Shown here one piece after another: positions 1-5,088 of a stretch of DNA of 5,088 nt. The DNA lies in NCBI GenBank assembly GCA_902489965.1, contig CABUCA010000103.1, forward strand, positions 1-5,088, read 5' to 3'. The position numbers and the translations under genes are program-made. A model generated the notes under the pieces. It did no database searches and was not told the DNA's origin. It worked only from the letters and a program-made list of their open reading frames with translations. Within the stretch, counting starts at the first letter, position 1; each line of letters opens with the position of its first letter. The stretch is from an uncultured Collinsella sp. Lineage in GTDB: Bacteria > Actinomycetota > Coriobacteriia > Coriobacteriales > Coriobacteriaceae.

Positions 1-2
1 CC

Positions 3-16
3 CCGCCCGGAGGCGG
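3..16 (-). other. Small GC hairpin downstream of xfp
   Basis: CCGCC and GGCGG arms enclose a 4-nt loop about 30 nt past the xfp stop codon. It may be part of a terminator, but any T-run would lie outside the window, so this cannot be settled here. Confidence 0.25.
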
Positions 17-46
17 CCCCAGCGCGAGACCGTCCCGGATGCCTAC

Positions 47-2575
47 CTACTCATTGTCGCCTGCGGTCATCTGCGTTGCGGAGAGCGCGCCGTCGGCAGC
101 AGTCGCGGCTGCGGCGTCGGGCCAGACCCAGTCGGTAAAGGCCGGGTGATCAAAGCCCTCGTCGCACGCGAACTCAAAGGCCTCGGTGCGGAAAGCTTCC
201 CACTCGTTGATCTGCTCGGCAAACTTGTCAGCATCGACCATGCGCAGCACGTCGGCAGCCAGGGCCCAGCGGTCCATGTTGTTCAGGCGCAGCATGTCGA
301 ACGGCGTGGTCGTGGAGCCCTTCTCCTCATAGCCGTGGACGCGGAAGGCGTCGTGGCCGGGGCGGTTCCAGATCAGGCGGCGAATCGTGCCGGCATAGGC
401 GTGGAAGGCAAAGAGGACGGGCTTCTCACCGCAGCCGAACAGCTCGGCCCAGCGCTCGTCGCTGATGGCCTGGTCGTTCTCGCAGACGTTCTGGATCTTG
501 AGCAGGTCGACCACGTTGACGAACCACACCTTGATGCCCAGCTCGCGCAGCATGTCTGTCGCGGCCAAGGCCTCGAGCGTCGGCACGTCGCCGCAGGTGG
601 CGACCACGACATCGGCCTCGGCGAGCGAGTCGGCGGTCGATGCCCACTCCCAGGTCGCGACGCCCTCGGCGAGCTCCGCCTTGGCCTCATCGACCGTCTG
701 GAAAGTCGGGGCGGGCTGCTTGCCGCAGAAGATGGCGTTGACGCAGTCGGTGGACTGGTAAACGCGCTCGGCAACGGCAAGGGCCATGTTGGCGTCTGCC
801 GGATAGTAGGCGTTCACGATATGCGTATCGTTGGCCTTGTTGAGCAGCAGGTCGATAAAGCCCGGGTCCTGGTGCGAGAAGCCGTTGTGGTCCTGGCGCC
901 AGACGTGGCTCGACAGCAGAATGTTGAGGCCGCTGATGGGGGCACGCCACGGAATCTCGCGCTTGGTGGCCTCGAGCCACTTGCAGTGCTGATTGACCAT
1001 GGAATCGACCACATGGACAAAGCTCTCGTAGGAGCTCCACACGCCGGAGCGGCCGGTGAGCACGTAAGCCTCGAGGAAGCCCTCGCACTGGTGCTCGGAC
1101 AGCTGCTCAACGACCTTGCCGGAGCCGGCCAGCAGCTCGTCGTTGGCCTCATCCTCGTAGAAGCCGGCATCCCACTGCTTTTTGGTCACCTTGTAGGCAG
1201 CCTGCAGGCGGTTGGACGCGGTCTCGTCGGGACCGAAGATGCGGAAGTCGTCCATGTTCTTAGCCAAGACATCGGCGGTGTACTCACCAAAGACGCGGGC
1301 GGCCTCGGTGGAGCCCCAGCCGTGGCCCTTCTCGGCAACGGGAATCTCGTGGGCGTGGATATCGGGCAGCTCAAGCTCGCGACGGACCTTACCGCCGTTT
1401 GCGTTGGGGTTGGCGCCGATACGCAGCTCGCCGGTCGGCATAAAGGCCGTCACCTCGGGGCGCACCTGGCCCTCGGGCGTAAAGAGCTCCTCGGGCTTAT
1501 AGGAGCGCAACCACTCACGCAGCACGCGGAAGTGCTCGTGGGTGTCCTTGGCACTCGCCAGCGGTACCTGATGTGCGCGCCAGGAGCCCTCGGTCTTTTT
1601 GCCATCGATCTGCTTGGGGCAGGTCCAGCCCTTGGGCGTGCGGAACACGATCATCGGGTAGGCGGGACGGACCACGGTCTCACCAGCGGCGGCCTGTGCC
1701 TGCGCGGTGGCCTTGATGTCGCAGATCTCGTCAAAGACCTGCTCAAACAGGGCAGCGAAACGCTCATGGATGCTCGCATGGCTCTCATCGTCAAAGCCGG
1801 CGACAAAGAAGTGCGGCTTATAGCCCATGCCCTCAAAGAACTTAGTGAGCTCCTCGTCGGACACGCGGGCAAGGATGGTGGGGTTGGCGATCTTATAGCC
1901 ATTGAGGTGCAGGATCGGCAGGACGATGCCGTCGGTTGCCGGGTTCACGAGTTTGTTGGACTGCCAAGAGGTCGCAAGCGGGCCGGTCTCGGACTCGCCG
2001 TCGCCCACCACGGCCACAGCGAGCAGGCTCGGATTGTCCATGACGGCGCCATAGGCGTGGCTGAGCGTATAACCGAGCTCGCCGCCCTCGTGGATGGAGC
2101 CGGGCGTCTCGGGAGCAAAGTGGCTCGGGATACCGCCGGGATAGGAGAACTGGCGGAAGAACTTCTGCAGGCCGGCCTCATCGTTGGTGATATCGGGGCG
2201 AATCTCGCGGTAGGTGCCGTCGAGCAGCGACTGCGCGGTGCCGGCAGGGCCACCATGTCCGGGACCCATCAAAAAGATGGCATTCTGGTTGTGGTCGGCG
2301 ATCAGGCGGTTAACGTGACCAAAGAGGAAGTTAATGCCCGGCGTGGTGCCCCAGTGACCAACCAGACGGTGCTTAACGTCCGGACGGCCAAAGTCACGCG
2401 TCTCGCCGGTCTTCTCGTCCACAAAATCGGGGCGCATCAACGGGTTGGAGCGAAGATAGATCTGGCCGACGGACAGATAGTTGGAGGCGCGCCAGTACAG
2501 ATCGACACCCTCGAGCGCGGATGCCGGCACCTCGTGTCCCAATTTTTGCCACGGCGTTCCCAGTGTTTTAGCCAT
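47..2575 (-). CDS. xfp: Xylulose-5-phosphate/fructose-6-phosphate phosphoketolase
   Basis: This is a cytosolic thiamine-diphosphate enzyme. The family cleaves xylulose 5-phosphate with phosphate to acetyl phosphate and glyceraldehyde 3-phosphate; many members also cleave fructose 6-phosphate to acetyl phosphate and erythrose 4-phosphate. The 842-residue product is complete and slightly longer than the roughly 790-825 residues usual for the family. Visible landmarks are GHWGTTPG (73-80), GPGHGGPAG (104-112), IPSHF (149-153), the cofactor/metal motif GDGESETGP (191-199) ending near N207, FRTPKGW (311-317), RAHQVP (333-338), LSEHQ (492-496) and DHNGFSHQDPG (562-572). H74, H107, H152, H335, H563, H568 and E494 line up with catalytic positions known from Bifidobacterium Xfp. 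The last ~22 residues are an Ala-rich tail outside the conserved fold. The start is ATG at 2573-2575, preceded by GAAGGGA about 8 nt upstream; the stop is TAG. The family is certain, but the substrate preference (X5P only or dual) cannot be read from sequence. Confidence 0.97.
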   Translation of the reverse strand: MAKTLGTPWQKLGHEVPASALEGVDLYWRASNYLSVGQIYLRSNPLMRPDFVDEKTGETRDFGRPDVKHRLVGHWGTTPGINFLFGHVNRLIADHNQNAIFLMGPGHGGPAGTAQSLLDGTYREIRPDITNDEAGLQKFFRQFSYPGGIPSHFAPETPGSIHEGGELGYTLSHAYGAVMDNPSLLAVAVVGDGESETGPLATSWQSNKLVNPATDGIVLPILHLNGYKIANPTILARVSDEELTKFFEGMGYKPHFFVAGFDDESHASIHERFAALFEQVFDEICDIKATAQAQAAAGETVVRPAYPMIVFRTPKGWTCPKQIDGKKTEGSWRAHQVPLASAKDTHEHFRVLREWLRSYKPEELFTPEGQVRPEVTAFMPTGELRIGANPNANGGKVRRELELPDIHAHEIPVAEKGHGWGSTEAARVFGEYTADVLAKNMDDFRIFGPDETASNRLQAAYKVTKKQWDAGFYEDEANDELLAGSGKVVEQLSEHQCEGFLEAYVLTGRSGVWSSYESFVHVVDSMVNQHCKWLEATKREIPWRAPISGLNILLSSHVWRQDHNGFSHQDPGFIDLLLNKANDTHIVNAYYPADANMALAVAERVYQSTDCVNAIFCGKQPAPTFQTVDEAKAELAEGVATWEWASTADSLAEADVVVATCGDVPTLEALAATDMLRELGIKVWFVNVVDLLKIQNVCENDQAISDERWAELFGCGEKPVLFAFHAYAGTIRRLIWNRPGHDAFRVHGYEEKGSTTTPFDMLRLNNMDRWALAADVLRMVDADKFAEQINEWEAFRTEAFEFACDEGFDHPAFTDWVWPDAAAATAADGALSATQMTAGDNE

Positions 2576-2583
2576 TGTTTATG

Positions 2584-2590
2584 TCCCTTC
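2584..2590 (-). promoter_or_regulatory. Ribosome-binding site of xfp
   Basis: On the minus strand GAAGGGA lies about 8 nt before the ATG of xfp. It supports that start codon; no better in-frame start with a Shine-Dalgarno sequence lies upstream. Confidence 0.7.
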
Positions 2591-2633
2591 GCTGTGCGGT
2601 CGCACTCCGATATCGCAACCATTCGCTGGGACT

Positions 2634-2660
2634 AGTATATTTGCTAAAACGTTTTATCAA
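2634..2660 (-). promoter_or_regulatory. Predicted xfp promoter (-35 TTGATA, -10 TATACT)
   Basis: Read on the minus strand, TTGATA (2655-2660) is followed after 15 bp by TATACT (2634-2639). Both hexamers match the housekeeping sigma consensus at five of six positions. The 15-bp spacer is shorter than the usual 17, so the promoter may be weak or the true -35 may be displaced. Transcription would begin near 2627, leaving a leader of about 50 nt. That leader contains a small stem (GTGCG/CGCAC, 2594-2605) just before the ribosome-binding site. A palindromic operator fills the spacer. Confidence 0.6.
2645..2656. promoter_or_regulatory. LacI-family operator O1 at xfp
   Basis: TAAAACGTTTTA is a perfect 12-bp palindrome with a central CpG, the form typical of LacI/GalR-family operators, where hinge-helix leucines insert at the central step. 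It lies between the predicted -35 and -10 boxes of xfp, so a bound protein would block RNA polymerase. The LacI-type regulator encoded just upstream is the natural candidate ligand. That assignment is inference from position and symmetry. Confidence 0.65.
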
Positions 2661-2666
2661 GGTGAA

Positions 2667-2676
2667 AAAACGTTTT
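2667..2676. promoter_or_regulatory. LacI-family operator O2 at xfp
   Basis: AAAACGTTTT repeats the core of O1, and both copies continue on the plus strand as AAAACGTTTTATCA. The two centres are 21 bp apart, two turns of B-DNA, so two dimers would sit on the same face of the helix. O2 lies just upstream of the predicted -35 box. The symmetric core here is 10 bp and breaks at the next pair. Confidence 0.6.
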
Positions 2677-2717
2677 ATCATCCTTATCAATCCCATCGAT
2701 TAGCAAAACGCGACATT

Positions 2718-2744
2718 CACCTGCGGCATTGCCCGTCACAGGTG
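2718..2744 (-). repeat. Inverted repeat CACCTG/CAGGTG between the regulator gene and xfp
   Basis: Perfect 6-bp arms, CACCTG (2718-2723) and CAGGTG (2739-2744), enclose 15 nt that contain a second small inverted repeat, GGC/GCC (2725-2733). It lies about 35 bp downstream of the regulator's stop codon, where a terminator would be expected. No T-run follows directly on the minus strand (the nearest is TTTT about 10 nt further on). It could be a weak terminator for the regulator mRNA or a binding site for another dimeric protein; the sequence does not decide. Confidence 0.35.
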
Positions 2745-2770
2745 CTCCACATTCGGTCTCTGCAAATTGA

Positions 2771-2782
2771 TAAACGTGTTTA
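2771..2782. promoter_or_regulatory. Possible distal operator-like site
   Basis: TAAACGTGTTTA has perfect 5-bp arms (TAAAC/GTTTA) around a two-base centre and overlaps the regulator's stop codon. It resembles the O1/O2 palindromes but lacks the symmetric CpG core. Its centre is 105 bp from O2 and 126 bp from O1, both whole numbers of 10.5-bp turns, which would suit DNA looping. Short AT-rich palindromes also arise by chance, so this is a weak call. Confidence 0.25.
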
Positions 2783-3808
2783 GTTGTGTTTAGTAAGCTC
2801 GAGCACGCTGCCCTTAACGATAAGCGCCGGCTCCAAAACGACCTCTTCGGCACGCCTACCGCCCCTACCGGCAAGACGCTTGGACATGCAGCCAAAAGCA
2901 TGCTCCGCAAGGACACCAGGATCCTGCTCAATCGCGGTCAGCGCCGGCTCAAAGAGAACGTCGGCCGCCGAGTTGTCATAGCTCACTACCGAGATATCGC
3001 CCGGGATGCTCTTCCCCATCTCGTGCAAGCGCTTGAGCAAACCGAGGGCAATGTTATCCGAGCTTGCGAACACGGCGGTGGCATCGGTCGCGAGCACCGC
3101 CTCCGAGGCCTCGTATGCACTCGGGATGTAATACTCGCTCTCAAACTCCAAGCGCGCGTCGATGGGAAGGCCTACCTCGCGCAATGCGCGCTCATAGCCG
3201 GCAAGTCGCTTACGCCCCGTATTGGAACGGCGCGCGTTAACCAAGCAGGCAATACGGCGGTGGCCTTGCTCGATCAGATAGCGGGTGGCCATGTAGCCGC
3301 CCATCTCGTGGTCGAACATCACCTTGTCGCACTCGAGTCCCTCAATGGCACGGTCGACCATTACGGCCGGGATGGGCAGGTGGCTGACTTCTTCGCGCAG
3401 GGCGCGGTCGTCGGAGAACTCGTCGCCCACGACCAGGAAGACGCCATCAACGCCGCGCGTCACCAGCTGGCGCAGCAGCTCCAGATCGTCATCGGCGCTT
3501 CCGCCCGAGCTGGTAATGAAGAGCGCATAGCCGTCCTCGCGGCAGCGCTTTTCCAGGCTACCGGCGAGCGAAGCAAAAAAGCGGCTCTCGATGTTAGGGA
3601 CGATAAGGCCCAGGGTGCGCGACTCGCGCATGACCAGGCTGCGCGCGATCTGGTTAGGAACATAGTGGTTGCGCGCCGCGACCTCTTTGATGAGCTTGCG
3701 GTTTTCTTCCGAGATGCGACAGGGCCGATTATTGAGCACAAGCGAGACCGACGAGGGGGAAAGCCCCACCTCCTGGGCGATCTGCTTGAGGGTGACTTTG
3801 TTGGCCAT
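2780..3808 (-). CDS. LacI/GalR-family transcriptional regulator
   Basis: This is a sugar-responsive DNA-binding regulator, 342 residues, the normal family length. The N-terminus has the classic helix-turn-helix: VTLKQIAQEVGLS (5-17), then the recognition helix SPSSVSLVLNN (17-27). The hinge helix PNQIARSLV (51-59) follows, with L58 at the position expected to enter the minor groove at a central CpG. The periplasmic-binding-like effector domain begins at TLGLIVPNIESRFF (65-78). It includes GVDGVFLV (119-126), RLAGYERAL (201-209), FASSDNIALGLL (247-258) and SVVSYDNS (273-280), as in the RbsR/PurR/CcpA branch. The effector is unknown. The ATG at 3806-3808 was chosen because HTH homology starts there and AAGGAG lies 4 nt upstream. 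The frame stays open a further 94 codons, but that stretch runs through the promoter region into murB and has no family match. Its stop lies 204 bp before xfp, whose promoter carries operator-like palindromes. Confidence 0.95.
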   Translation of the reverse strand: MANKVTLKQIAQEVGLSPSSVSLVLNNRPCRISEENRKLIKEVAARNHYVPNQIARSLVMRESRTLGLIVPNIESRFFASLAGSLEKRCREDGYALFITSSGGSADDDLELLRQLVTRGVDGVFLVVGDEFSDDRALREEVSHLPIPAVMVDRAIEGLECDKVMFDHEMGGYMATRYLIEQGHRRIACLVNARRSNTGRKRLAGYERALREVGLPIDARLEFESEYYIPSAYEASEAVLATDATAVFASSDNIALGLLKRLHEMGKSIPGDISVVSYDNSAADVLFEPALTAIEQDPGVLAEHAFGCMSKRLAGRGGRRAEEVVLEPALIVKGSVLELTKHN

Positions 3809-3813
3809 CTCGC

Positions 3814-3819
3814 TCCTTC
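3814..3819 (-). promoter_or_regulatory. Ribosome-binding site of the LacI-family gene
   Basis: On the minus strand GGAAGGAGCGAG leads into the ATG at 3808. The AAGGAG core is close to the start and is the strongest Shine-Dalgarno match in the window. It fixes the start of the regulator and rules out the longer open frame upstream. Confidence 0.75.
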
Positions 3820-3843
3820 CAGGTTTACGCGCAATCTCTTGAA

Positions 3844-3849
3844 AGTATA
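3844..3849 (-). promoter_or_regulatory. -10-like box upstream of the LacI-family gene
   Basis: TATACT on the minus strand is the same hexamer as the xfp -10 box. It would give a start near 3836-3838 and a leader of about 28 nt. No convincing -35 hexamer lies 16-18 bp further upstream. Confidence 0.45.
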
Positions 3850-3873
3850 GCGACCGACCCTCTACCTCGGTGA

Positions 3874-3884
3874 TAAACACTTTA
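3874..3884. promoter_or_regulatory. Operator-like palindrome upstream of the LacI-family gene
   Basis: TAAACACTTTA has TAAA/TTTA arms and resembles the minus-strand reading of the site at 2771-2782 (TAAACACGTTTA), minus one central base. It lies about 25 bp upstream of the regulator's -10-like box, so it could be an autoregulatory site. A further GTTTTATC, the right half shared by O1 and O2, occurs at 3903-3910 without a matching left arm. The evidence is pattern similarity only. Confidence 0.25.
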
Positions 3885-3942
3885 CCAATCCGGTAGACGG
3901 CTGTTTTATCGCCGCCAGCGCACCAAATCCGTCCGGGTGGGG

Positions 3943-3948
3943 TATATT
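3943..3948 (+). promoter_or_regulatory. -10-like box upstream of murB
   Basis: TATATT precedes the murB ATG by about 43 bp and would place the transcript start near 3955, a leader of about 37 nt. No good -35 hexamer is visible 17 bp upstream. The divergent 183-bp region must hold the promoters of both murB and the regulator. Confidence 0.4.
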
Positions 3949-3976
3949 GCAATCGATTGATGACAACGACCACCAA

Positions 3977-3984
3977 AAGGCGGA
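3977..3984 (+). promoter_or_regulatory. Ribosome-binding site of murB
   Basis: AAGGCGGA-type purine-rich sequence (AAGG core) lies about 7 nt before the ATG at 3992. It favours that start over an in-frame TTG at 3947, which falls inside the predicted -10 box. Confidence 0.5.
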
Positions 3985-3991
3985 TATTCGT

Positions 3992-4954
3992 ATGCACGAG
4001 AACGACTTTTTTAACGAGGACCTGCTGTGCGCGCTTGCTGGCGTTGCCGGCGAGGACAACGTACTGATGAGCGAGCCCATGCGCGAGCACACCACGTTTA
4101 AGATCGGCGGCCCGGCCGACGTCTTTGTCACGCCCGATACCGAGCAGGGCCTCGTCGCCACGCTCGATACCTGCTATCGCTGCGATCTGCCCCTCACCAT
4201 CGTGGGCAACGGCTCCGACTTACTCGTCGGCGACAAGGGCATCCGCGGCGTCGTCGTAGCGCTGGGCGAAGGTCTCTCCAACATCACCGTCGACGGCACG
4301 CACGTCACGGCGGCAGCCGGCGCGCTGCTTTCCGATGTCGCCGCGGCGGCAGCCGAGGCCGGCCTCACCGGCATGGAGCCCATCTCGGGCATCCCCGGAT
4401 CGGTCGGCGGCGCCTGCTACATGAACGCCGGTGCCTACGGTGTCTGCATGGCCGATGTGCTGGAGTCCGTGCGCGTCTACAAACCCGCTCGCCAGTTCGA
4501 CGACGGCACCCGCGGCAGCGGCAATATCATTGAGTTCGATGTCGATGAGCTCAACCTGGGCTATCGCAAGAGCCGCATTGCCGACGACGGCTTCATCGTG
4601 CTTTCGGCCACCTTCAATCTCGCTCCGGGCAACGCCGCGATGATCAAGGCCGACACGGACGACTACCGCCAGCGCCGCGAGGACAAGCAGCCGCTCGACA
4701 TGCCGAGTGCCGGCTCCACTTTCAAGCGCCCCGAGGGCTACTTTGCCGGCAAGCTCATCATGGACGCCGGCCTGCGAGGACACGCCGTTGGCGGCGCGCA
4801 GGTGAGCGAGAAGCACTGCGGCTTCATCGTCAACGCCGACCACGCCACCGCCGCCGACGTCGACGAACTCATCCGCCACATCCAGACAACCGTCAAAGAC
4901 CAATTCAACGTAGACCTAGAACCCGAAGTCCACCGAGTCGGCGAATTTTTATAA
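3992..4954 (+). CDS. murB: UDP-N-acetylenolpyruvoylglucosamine reductase (type II MurB)
   Basis: MurB is the cytosolic flavoenzyme of peptidoglycan synthesis. It uses NADPH and bound FAD to reduce UDP-GlcNAc-enolpyruvate to UDP-N-acetylmuramate. The 320-residue protein is full length. N-terminal FAD-binding signatures are TFKIGGPADVF (35-45), VGNGSDLLVGDKGIRG (71-86) and the very conserved GIPGSVGGACYMNAGAYG (133-150). The YRKS motif (191-194) supplies the conserved Arg. The C-terminal substrate domain has PSAGSTFKRP (238-247), whose S242 matches the proton-donating Ser, and LEPEVHRVGEF (309-319), where E312 matches the catalytic Glu. The compact middle region and absence of an E. coli-type tyrosine loop place it in the type II group typical of Gram-positive bacteria. 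The ATG start is supported by a ribosome-binding site and an upstream -10-like box. It is divergent from the regulator, 183 bp away, and not in an obvious cell-wall cluster here. Confidence 0.97.
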   Translation: MHENDFFNEDLLCALAGVAGEDNVLMSEPMREHTTFKIGGPADVFVTPDTEQGLVATLDTCYRCDLPLTIVGNGSDLLVGDKGIRGVVVALGEGLSNITVDGTHVTAAAGALLSDVAAAAAEAGLTGMEPISGIPGSVGGACYMNAGAYGVCMADVLESVRVYKPARQFDDGTRGSGNIIEFDVDELNLGYRKSRIADDGFIVLSATFNLAPGNAAMIKADTDDYRQRREDKQPLDMPSAGSTFKRPEGYFAGKLIMDAGLRGHAVGGAQVSEKHCGFIVNADHATAADVDELIRHIQTTVKDQFNVDLEPEVHRVGEFL

Positions 4955-4957
4955 AAA

Positions 4958-4979
4958 GAAGGCCCCGAAAGGGGCCTTC
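4958..4979 (-). terminator. Rho-independent terminator, best oriented for minus-strand transcription
   Basis: A 9-bp perfect stem, GAAGGCCCC (4958-4966) and GGGGCCTTC (4971-4979), closes a GAAA tetraloop on the plus strand. Read on the minus strand, the stem is followed at once by TTTTTAT (4951-4957), a canonical terminator tail that runs into the murB stop codon. Read on the plus strand, only ACCATATTTATT follows, so it would end murB transcripts less well. It may work in both directions, but the asymmetry implies a convergent transcript from the right. Confidence 0.8.
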
Positions 4980-4990
4980 ACCATATTTAT

Positions 4991-5088
4991 TCAGATAACC
5001 CAGTCCGGTGTGTCGCGCTCAGGACCCGAGAGGGCCGGGACAGTCCGAGAGGCATAAGGTTGCCTGCTCGGGCAGTCCTGCTCGCGCG
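4991..5088 (-). CDS. Possible C-terminus of a convergent gene, cut by the window edge
   Basis: On the minus strand one frame is open for 31 codons from the edge to a TGA at 4991-4993, giving a protein end of ...PERDTPDWVI. The stop lies 12 nt before the strong minus-oriented terminator, which is just the spacing expected for a gene end. Against this, a second minus frame is also open to a TAA at 4987-4989, and the second codon position is unusually GC-rich. The segment also folds into strong hairpins. I recognise no family. It may be a real partial gene or a structured noncoding segment read by chance. Confidence 0.3.
   Translation of the reverse strand, partial: REQDCPSRQPYASRTVPALSGPERDTPDWVI
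5038..5078. repeat. Long imperfect stem-loop at the right edge
   Basis: GGAC (5038-5041) pairs with GTCC (5075-5078), CCGAG (5045-5049) with CTCGG (5067-5071), and AGGCA (5050-5054) with TGCCT (5061-5065). The loop is 6 nt; there is one bulged G and a short internal loop. A smaller hairpin, CCC-GAGA-GGG (5025-5034), lies just to the left. Two stems in under 60 nt suggest a structured RNA or a palindromic intergenic repeat. No known RNA family was recognised. Confidence 0.4.

Noticed and set aside
146..2635. 829-codon open frame on the plus strand opposite xfp
   Set aside because: It is antisense to an unmistakable phosphoketolase, shows no domain pattern, and is explained by GC-rich codon use on the other strand, which leaves few stops.
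2786..3850. 354-codon open frame on the plus strand opposite the LacI-family gene
   Set aside because: It is a shadow of a clearly recognisable regulator, with no family-like motifs and no convincing start signal.
3947..3991. Alternative TTG start adding 15 residues to MurB
   Set aside because: The TTG overlaps the predicted -10 box and has no ribosome-binding site; the ATG at 3992 has one and gives a normal type II MurB length.
3809..4090. 94-codon N-terminal extension of the LacI-family protein
   Set aside because: The family begins at the ATG at 3808, which has a strong ribosome-binding site. The extension would cross the divergent promoters and overlap the start of murB.
4220..4903. 227-codon open frame on the minus strand opposite murB
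   Set aside because: It is antisense to conserved MurB motifs and has a low-complexity Val/Ala/Gly-rich translation, typical of a shadow frame.
4980..5088. RNase P RNA, tmRNA, SRP RNA or T-box leader
   Set aside because: I compared remembered conserved motifs of these families on both strands and found no match; only generic hairpins are present.
1..5088. CRISPR array, insertion sequence, tRNA/rRNA gene or prophage element
   Set aside because: No spaced direct repeats, transposase or integrase motifs, or tRNA/rRNA signatures were seen on either strand.

Overview
The window is a stretch of ordinary chromosome from a GC-rich Gram-positive bacterium. The gene set (a full-length phosphoketolase, a LacI-family regulator and a type II MurB) and the codon use point to the Actinobacteria. 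My best guess is a gut Coriobacteriia such as Collinsella or Olsenella, but that is recognition from protein style, not a search.

Layout. Positions 1-46 are a short tail downstream of the first gene, with one small GC-rich hairpin. Positions 47-2575 (minus) hold a complete xylulose-5-phosphate/fructose-6-phosphate phosphoketolase, xfp. Positions 2576-2779 are a 204-bp gap. It carries the xfp ribosome-binding site, a promoter, two tandem palindromes centred on CpG and 21 bp apart, and an inverted repeat. Positions 2780-3808 (minus) hold a LacI/GalR-family repressor. Positions 3809-3991 are the divergent region between the repressor and murB, with a -10-like box for each. Positions 3992-4954 (plus) hold murB. 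A 9-bp GNRA-loop hairpin at 4958-4979 ends the murB side, but its T-run lies on the murB side. It is therefore a better terminator for transcription entering from the right on the minus strand. Positions 4991-5088 are an unresolved, strongly structured end. They could be the last 31 codons of a convergent minus-strand gene or a structured RNA or intergenic repeat.

How the genes fit together. xfp and the LacI-type gene lie in tandem on the minus strand. The two palindromes have the AT-flanked central CpG expected for a LacI-family protein with a hinge helix, and one lies between the -35 and -10 boxes of xfp. The simplest reading is that the adjacent repressor controls phosphoketolase, and so acetyl-phosphate formation from sugar phosphates, in response to an unidentified effector. 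murB (peptidoglycan precursor synthesis) is divergent and probably unrelated in function.

I looked for a novel system and did not find one. The most useful leads are the operator pair at xfp, looser related sites that might give autoregulation, and the unexplained structured segment at the right edge.
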